Assembly (NCBI GenBank): GCA_030425945.1
Contig: JAUHZL010000082.1
Location: 1-9,212 of the forward strand
DNA: 9,212 bases
DNA from: Alphaproteobacteria bacterium
GTDB taxonomy: Bacteria; Pseudomonadota; Alphaproteobacteria; Rhodobacterales; Rhodobacteraceae
Direction of reading: 5' to 3'
Below are positions 6,454-9,212 of this stretch, one piece after another (the stretch's first letter is position 1; each line of letters starts with the position of its first letter). The translations under genes were made by a program, and so were the position numbers. Under the pieces are notes generated by a model. The model saw only the letters and a list, made by a program, of their open reading frames with translations. It searched no databases and was not told the origin of the DNA.

Positions 6454-7989
6454 ATGGGCACGATTCTCTGGTTCAAGCGCGACCTGCGCCTTGCCGATCA
6501 CCCGGCGCTCGCGCGGGCGGCGGCGGACGAGGGCGCGGTCCTGCCGCTCTACATCGTCGAGCCGGAGTTCTGGGCAGAGCCCGATGCCGCCGGGCGGCAC
6601 TGGGCCTTCCTGTCCGAATGCCTGTCCGAGCTGGCAGACGCGCTGGGCGCGGCGGGCGCGCCGCTGGTGATCCGGGTGGGCGAGGCGGTCTCGGTGCTGG
6701 AGGCGCTGCGCGTCGCGCACGGGATCACCCGCCTCGTCAGCCACGAGGAAACCGGCAATGGCTGGACCTATGCCCGCGACCGGCGCGTGGCGGACTGGGC
6801 GCGCGGGGCCGGGGTGGCCTGGGAGGAACTGCCGCAGGCGGGGGTTGTCCGGCGGCTCAACGGCCGCGACGGCTGGGCCCGGCTGCGCGACGGCCGGATG
6901 ACCGGGACGCCGCTGCCCGCGCCCGTCGCCCTGCGCGGGCTGGCGGGTGTCGCGTCCGAGCGGCTGCCGGAGGCGCGCGACCTCGGCCTTGCCCCGGACC
7001 CCTGCGCCGGGCGGCAGGCGGGCGGGCGGCAGGCGGGGCGCGACCTGCTGACGAGTTTCCTCGACCACCGGGGCCGCGACTATCGCCGCGCCATGTCGAC
7101 GCCGCTGGAGGGGGCCGTCGCCTGTTCGCGTCTCAGCCCGCACCTGGCCTTCGGGACCCTCTCGGCGCGCGAGACGGTGCAGGCCGCCACCCGCGCCGCC
7201 GCCGCCCGCAAGGGCACGCGCGAGGGCTGGGCGGGCAGCCTGCGCAGCTTCCAGGCCCGGCTCGCCTGGCGCGACCACTTCATGCAGAAGCTGGAGGACG
7301 AACCGGCGCTGGAGCACCGCTGCCTGCACCCCGATTACGAGGGCCTGCGCCCGCGCGACCCCGACCCGGTGCGGCTGGAGGCCTGGGCCCGCGGCGAGAC
7401 CGGCCTGCCCTTCGTCGATGCCTGCATGCGCTCGCTGATCGCGACGGGCTGGCTGAACTTCCGGATGCGCTCGATGCTGATGGCGGTGGCGTCCTATCAC
7501 CTCTGGCTCGACTGGCGGGCGACGGGCACGCATCTGGCGCGGCTCTTCACCGATTACGAGCCGGGCATCCACTGGCCGCAGGTGCAGATGCAGTCCGGCA
7601 CGACGGGCATGAACACGATCCGGATCTACAACCCGGTCAAGCAGGGGCACGACCAGGACCCGGCGGGGGTGTTCACCCGGACCTGGGTGCCGGAACTGGC
7701 CGAGGTGCCCGACCGTCTCCTGCAGGAGCCGTGGCGCTGGGAAGGGGCGGGGGCGCTGCTGGGGCACCGCTATCCCGCGCCGGTGGTCGATGTCGCGGCC
7801 GCCGCCCGCGCGGCGCGGGACCGGGTCTGGGCGGTGCGGCGCGGGGACGGGTTCCGGGCCGAGGCCGCGCGCCTCGTCGAGAAGCACGCCAGCCGCAAGG
7901 ACCGGCAGGGCCGGTTCGTCAACGACCGCGCCCCGCGCCGGGGCCGGTCCGGGGGGAGCGACGACCGGCAGTTGCGCCTCGATCTCTGA
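6454..7989 (+). CDS. Photolyase/cryptochrome family flavoprotein, non-canonical
   Basis: This 511-residue protein of the DNA photolyase/cryptochrome superfamily probably uses FAD and light to repair pyrimidine dimers or to sense blue light. The N-terminal Rossmann-like antenna domain (about 1-130) begins ILWFKRDLRLADHPAL. The C-terminal helical FAD domain (about 200-430) has SRLSPHLAFGTLS (225-237), AWRDHF (271-276), TGLPFVDACMRSL (316-328), TGWLNFRMR (331-339), DWR (353-355) and RIYNP (390-394). Spacing between W311, W333 and W354 matches E. coli W316, W338 and W359 exactly. Beyond this the flavin region differs: IHWPQVQMQSGTTG (372-385) replaces the usual N-N-G-G-W-Q-W. The positions of E. 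coli W306 and W382 are not tryptophan in an ungapped alignment. A linker has a GRQAG duplication (186-195), and the tail is Arg-rich. A class (CPD, 6-4 or cryptochrome) cannot be assigned. DUF2256 follows. Confidence 0.92.
   Translation: MGTILWFKRDLRLADHPALARAAADEGAVLPLYIVEPEFWAEPDAAGRHWAFLSECLSELADALGAAGAPLVIRVGEAVSVLEALRVAHGITRLVSHEETGNGWTYARDRRVADWARGAGVAWEELPQAGVVRRLNGRDGWARLRDGRMTGTPLPAPVALRGLAGVASERLPEARDLGLAPDPCAGRQAGGRQAGRDLLTSFLDHRGRDYRRAMSTPLEGAVACSRLSPHLAFGTLSARETVQAATRAAAARKGTREGWAGSLRSFQARLAWRDHFMQKLEDEPALEHRCLHPDYEGLRPRDPDPVRLEAWARGETGLPFVDACMRSLIATGWLNFRMRSMLMAVASYHLWLDWRATGTHLARLFTDYEPGIHWPQVQMQSGTTGMNTIRIYNPVKQGHDQDPAGVFTRTWVPELAEVPDRLLQEPWRWEGAGALLGHRYPAPVVDVAAAARAARDRVWAVRRGDGFRAEAARLVEKHASRKDRQGRFVNDRAPRRGRSGGSDDRQLRLDL
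7008..7036. repeat. Tandem 14-bp direct repeat in the photolyase linker
   Basis: CGGGCGGCAGGCGG occurs at 7008-7021 and 7023-7036 with a 15-bp period, duplicating the five residues GRQAG in frame at residues 186-195. It falls between the antenna and FAD domains, where length varies. It probably arose by replication slippage. Confidence 0.7.
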
Positions 7990-7991
7990 GC

Positions 7992-8032
7992 GGGGAGCGA
8001 GAGGGGCTGTCTGCCCCTCTCGCGCTCTCCCC
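7992..8032 (+). terminator. Strong hairpin after the photolyase gene
   Basis: GCGAGAGGGGC (7997-8007) and GCCCCTCTCGC (8013-8023) form a perfect 11-bp stem with a 5-nt loop, starting 8 nt after the stop codon. GGGGAG (7992-7997) and CTCCCC (8027-8032) can extend it beyond a small bulge. No T tract follows directly; the only T run, TATTT, comes 7 nt later. It is either a terminator of atypical form or a 3'-end stabilising structure. The following DUF2256 gene has its own promoter-like block. Confidence 0.65.
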
Positions 8033-8056
8033 GAGAGTATTTCGGCCAAGAAGAAA
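8029..8056 (+). repeat. Rhodobacterales-type intergenic motif (CCCCGAGAGTATTT...AAGAAGAAA)
   Basis: Directly after the hairpin comes CCCCGAGAGTATTT, then CGGCCAAGAAGAAA. Recollection of Rhodobacterales genomes suggests that a similar string (CCCCGGGAGTATTT followed by a purine-rich AAGA(T/A)GAA) recurs in many intergenic regions downstream of genes. Only one copy is in this window, so its repeat status rests on memory and not on what is seen here. Confidence 0.35.
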
Positions 8057-8061
8057 AGGGC

Positions 8062-8089
8062 TTGGCGGCGGGCGGGCGGCGGCTATCTG
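8062..8089 (+). promoter_or_regulatory. Candidate leaderless promoter for the DUF2256 gene
   Basis: TTGGCG (8062-8067) is followed after 15 bp by CTATCT (8083-8088), within GCTATCTG, which matches 6 of 8 positions of GCTANAWC. The box ends 7 bp before the ATG at 8096. No Shine-Dalgarno site is present. It aligns base for base in spacing with the block ahead of the photolyase gene. Confidence 0.45.
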
Positions 8090-8095
8090 GCGCGC

Positions 8096-8263
8096 ATGGC
8101 CCGGATGACCCGCAAGAGCGACCTGCCCACCAAGACCTGCGCCACCTGCGGGCGCCCGTTCGCGTGGCGCAAGAAATGGGCGAAGGTCTGGGACGAGGTG
8201 CGCTATTGCTCCGACCGCTGCCGGGGCGCGCGGTCTTCTGCCGGGACTGGTCAGAAAACCTGA
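8096..8263 (+). CDS. DUF2256 zinc-ribbon protein
   Basis: This very small basic protein of 55 residues is a complete DUF2256 domain. It has KTCATCGRPFAWRKKW (13-28), then W-D-E-V-R-Y-C-S-D-R-C-R (32-43). Four cysteines, C15, C18, C38 and C42 (CX2C-X19-CX3C), form a probable zinc-binding treble-clef or ribbon, and the Trp/Lys-rich centre is highly conserved in the family. The function is unknown; a nucleic-acid or protein-binding role is inferred from the zinc site and positive charge. The first ATG at 8096 is taken as start because of the promoter spacing; a second ATG at 8105 would remove three residues. Members of this family are often found close to photolyase/cryptochrome genes, as here, which suggests a shared process. 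Confidence 0.9.
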   Translation: MARMTRKSDLPTKTCATCGRPFAWRKKWAKVWDEVRYCSDRCRGARSSAGTGQKT

Positions 8264-8272
8264 CCACGGCTG

Positions 8273-8300
8273 TTGCGGATCGGAAACTTCTTCTCTAATC
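8273..8300 (+). promoter_or_regulatory. Candidate glcB promoter
   Basis: The 93-bp gap before glcB contains an unusually AT-rich patch for this genome. TTGCGG (8273-8278) and TCTAATCC (8294-8301) show the same TTG-to-CTA distance (22 bp) as the yciB promoter candidate. TCTAAT matches the classical -10 at 5 of 6 positions. The leader would be about 50 nt and includes the ribosome site at 8343-8350. Confidence 0.4.
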
Positions 8301-8306
8301 CGAAAC
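8279..8306. repeat. Direct repeat ATC(G/C)GAAAC flanking the glcB -10 region
   Basis: ATCGGAAAC (8279-8287) and ATCCGAAAC (8298-8306) differ at one base and are 19 bp apart, one in the promoter spacer and one overlapping the -10 box. They may be tandem sites for a carbon-source regulator of malate synthase. This is inferred from position only. Confidence 0.35.
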
Positions 8307-8356
8307 CCGGGTTGGCGGCGGTATGCCGCGGGATGCCGATGCGGGGAGGACCGATC

Positions 8357-9212
8357 ATGAGCTATGTCGAGCGCGCGGGCGTGCAGGTGGCGGCCGAGCT
8401 GGCCGCGTTCATCGAGGACCGGGCCCTGCCCGGCACCGGCGTCGCGCCGGAGGCGTTCTGGACCGGGTTCGCCGGCCTGCTGGAGGGCTTCGAGGCCCGC
8501 AATCAGGCGCTGCTCGACACCCGCGAAGACCTGCAGGCGAAGATCGACGCCTGGCATGTCGCGCGCCGCGGCCAGCCGCATGACGCCGACGCCTACCACG
8601 CCTTCCTGCGCGAGATCGGCTACCTGCAGCCCGAGGGCGAGGACTTCCACATCGACACCACGAAGATCGACCCCGAGATCGCCTCGGTCGCCGGGCCGCA
8701 ACTGGTGGTGCCGATCACCAACGCCCGCTTCGCGCTGAACGCGGCGAACGCGCGCTGGGGCAGCCTCTATGACGCGTTCTACGGCACCGACGCGATGGGC
8801 TCGCTGCCGCCCGCGGGCGGCTATGACCGGGGCCGGGGCGCGCGGGTGATCGCGCGGGCGCGGGTGTTCCTCGACAGCGCCTTCCCGATCGCGGGCCACA
8901 GCCATGCCGACGCGCGGCGCTACCACGTCGAGAAGGGCCAGCTCCTGATCGACGACAAGCCGCTGGAAACCCCGGCGAAATTCGCGGGCTACGCCGGTCA
9001 TCCGCGCGCGCCCGAGCGGGTGCTGCTGGTCAACAACGGGTTGCACGTCGAGCTGGTCTTCGACCGCACCCACATGATCGGCGCCCGGGACCAGGCGGGC
9101 CTCGCCGACGTGCGGATGGAATCGGCGGTCAGCGCGATCATGGACTGCGAGGATTCGGTCGCCTGCGTCGATGCCGAGGACAAGGTGCTGGCCTATGGCA
9201 ACTGGCTGGGCC
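8357..9212 (+). CDS. glcB: Malate synthase G, N-terminal part
   Basis: Malate synthase G condenses glyoxylate with acetyl-CoA to malate, the second step of the glyoxylate shunt and the exit from glycolate oxidation. The first 285 residues are present, of about 720 in the family. The gene runs off the right edge, so the catalytic Arg/Asp/Glu residues are not in view. Identification rests on the N-terminal helical clasp (residues 1-90), L-N-A-A-N-A-R-W-G-S-L-Y-D-A-F-Y-G-T-D (a family hallmark, about residues 126-144), FAGYAGHPRAPERVLLVNNG, the H-V-E-L-V-F-D run and IMDCEDSVACVDAEDKV followed by GNWLG near the edge. The isoform A architecture does not share these. The start ATG has an excellent GGGGAGGA at 8343-8350, 6 nt upstream. 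It is separated from the DUF2256 gene by 93 bp with its own promoter candidate. Confidence 0.96.
   Translation, partial: MSYVERAGVQVAAELAAFIEDRALPGTGVAPEAFWTGFAGLLEGFEARNQALLDTREDLQAKIDAWHVARRGQPHDADAYHAFLREIGYLQPEGEDFHIDTTKIDPEIASVAGPQLVVPITNARFALNAANARWGSLYDAFYGTDAMGSLPPAGGYDRGRGARVIARARVFLDSAFPIAGHSHADARRYHVEKGQLLIDDKPLETPAKFAGYAGHPRAPERVLLVNNGLHVELVFDRTHMIGARDQAGLADVRMESAVSAIMDCEDSVACVDAEDKVLAYGNWLG

Noticed and set aside
5227..8049. Very long (940-codon) open frame on the minus strand
   Set aside because: It lies antisense to the VOC, WYL and photolyase genes, all of which have clear family motifs. Its translation is Arg/Gly/Pro/His-rich with no recognisable domain, as expected of an antisense shadow in 70% GC DNA.
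7790..8095. N-terminal extension of the DUF2256 frame into the photolyase gene
   Set aside because: The upstream part is an out-of-frame overlap with the photolyase and crosses the hairpin. DUF2256 proteins are normally about 50 residues, matching the start at 8096.
6240..8108. 622-codon plus-strand open frame overlapping the photolyase gene
   Set aside because: This is a different frame over the photolyase, with low-complexity Arg/Ala/Gly/Pro translation and no ribosome site. The photolyase frame has all family motifs.
7919..9073. 384-codon minus-strand frame opposite DUF2256 and glcB
   Set aside because: It crosses a hairpin, a promoter region and two convincing plus-strand genes; no protein family is recognisable.
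1..9212. Mobile elements, CRISPR arrays, toxin-antitoxin or phage-defence genes
   Set aside because: No transposase or integrase motif, terminal repeat, repeat-spacer array or composition shift was found. Codon use is uniform across the window.

Overview
The window is very GC-rich, about 70%, with almost every third codon position G or C. Gene content and neighbours suggest an alphaproteobacterium of the Rhodobacterales (Roseobacter/Paracoccus type). No mobile element, CRISPR array, tRNA or rRNA is visible. The genes are closely packed, with eight complete genes, one partial gene at the left edge (lysoplasmalogenase-like, YhhN) and one at the right edge (malate synthase G).

Left block, 1-2921, plus strand: the tail of a YhhN-family membrane protein, then ftsY (signal recognition particle receptor), an EamA-type drug/metabolite transporter and yciB (inner-membrane-spanning protein). 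This is housekeeping and envelope biology. Block 2912-5169, minus strand: a 599-residue Xaa-Pro aminopeptidase (M24) followed downstream by a small DUF427 protein. The DUF427 gene converges on yciB and appears to end at a hairpin that overlaps the yciB stop codon.

Block 5277-8263, plus strand, is the most interesting part. A perfect 24-bp palindrome sits in the divergent intergenic region ahead of a glyoxalase-fold (VOC) gene. A WYL-domain HTH regulator abuts that gene with no gap. Next come a non-canonical photolyase/cryptochrome and, after a strong hairpin, a 55-residue DUF2256 zinc-ribbon protein. A reasonable reading is a regulator with its own operator and a partner enzyme, next to a light-dependent flavoprotein and its small companion.

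Right block, 8273-9212: a promoter-like region with a direct repeat and a strong Shine-Dalgarno site lead into glcB, the glyoxylate-cycle malate synthase G, cut by the window edge.

A recurring pattern is that three genes without a Shine-Dalgarno site (yciB, the photolyase and DUF2256) each have a TTG...CTAnnT promoter-like block. In each, the CTAnnT box ends 7-8 nt before the ATG, which would place transcription starts at or next to the start codon (leaderless mRNAs).
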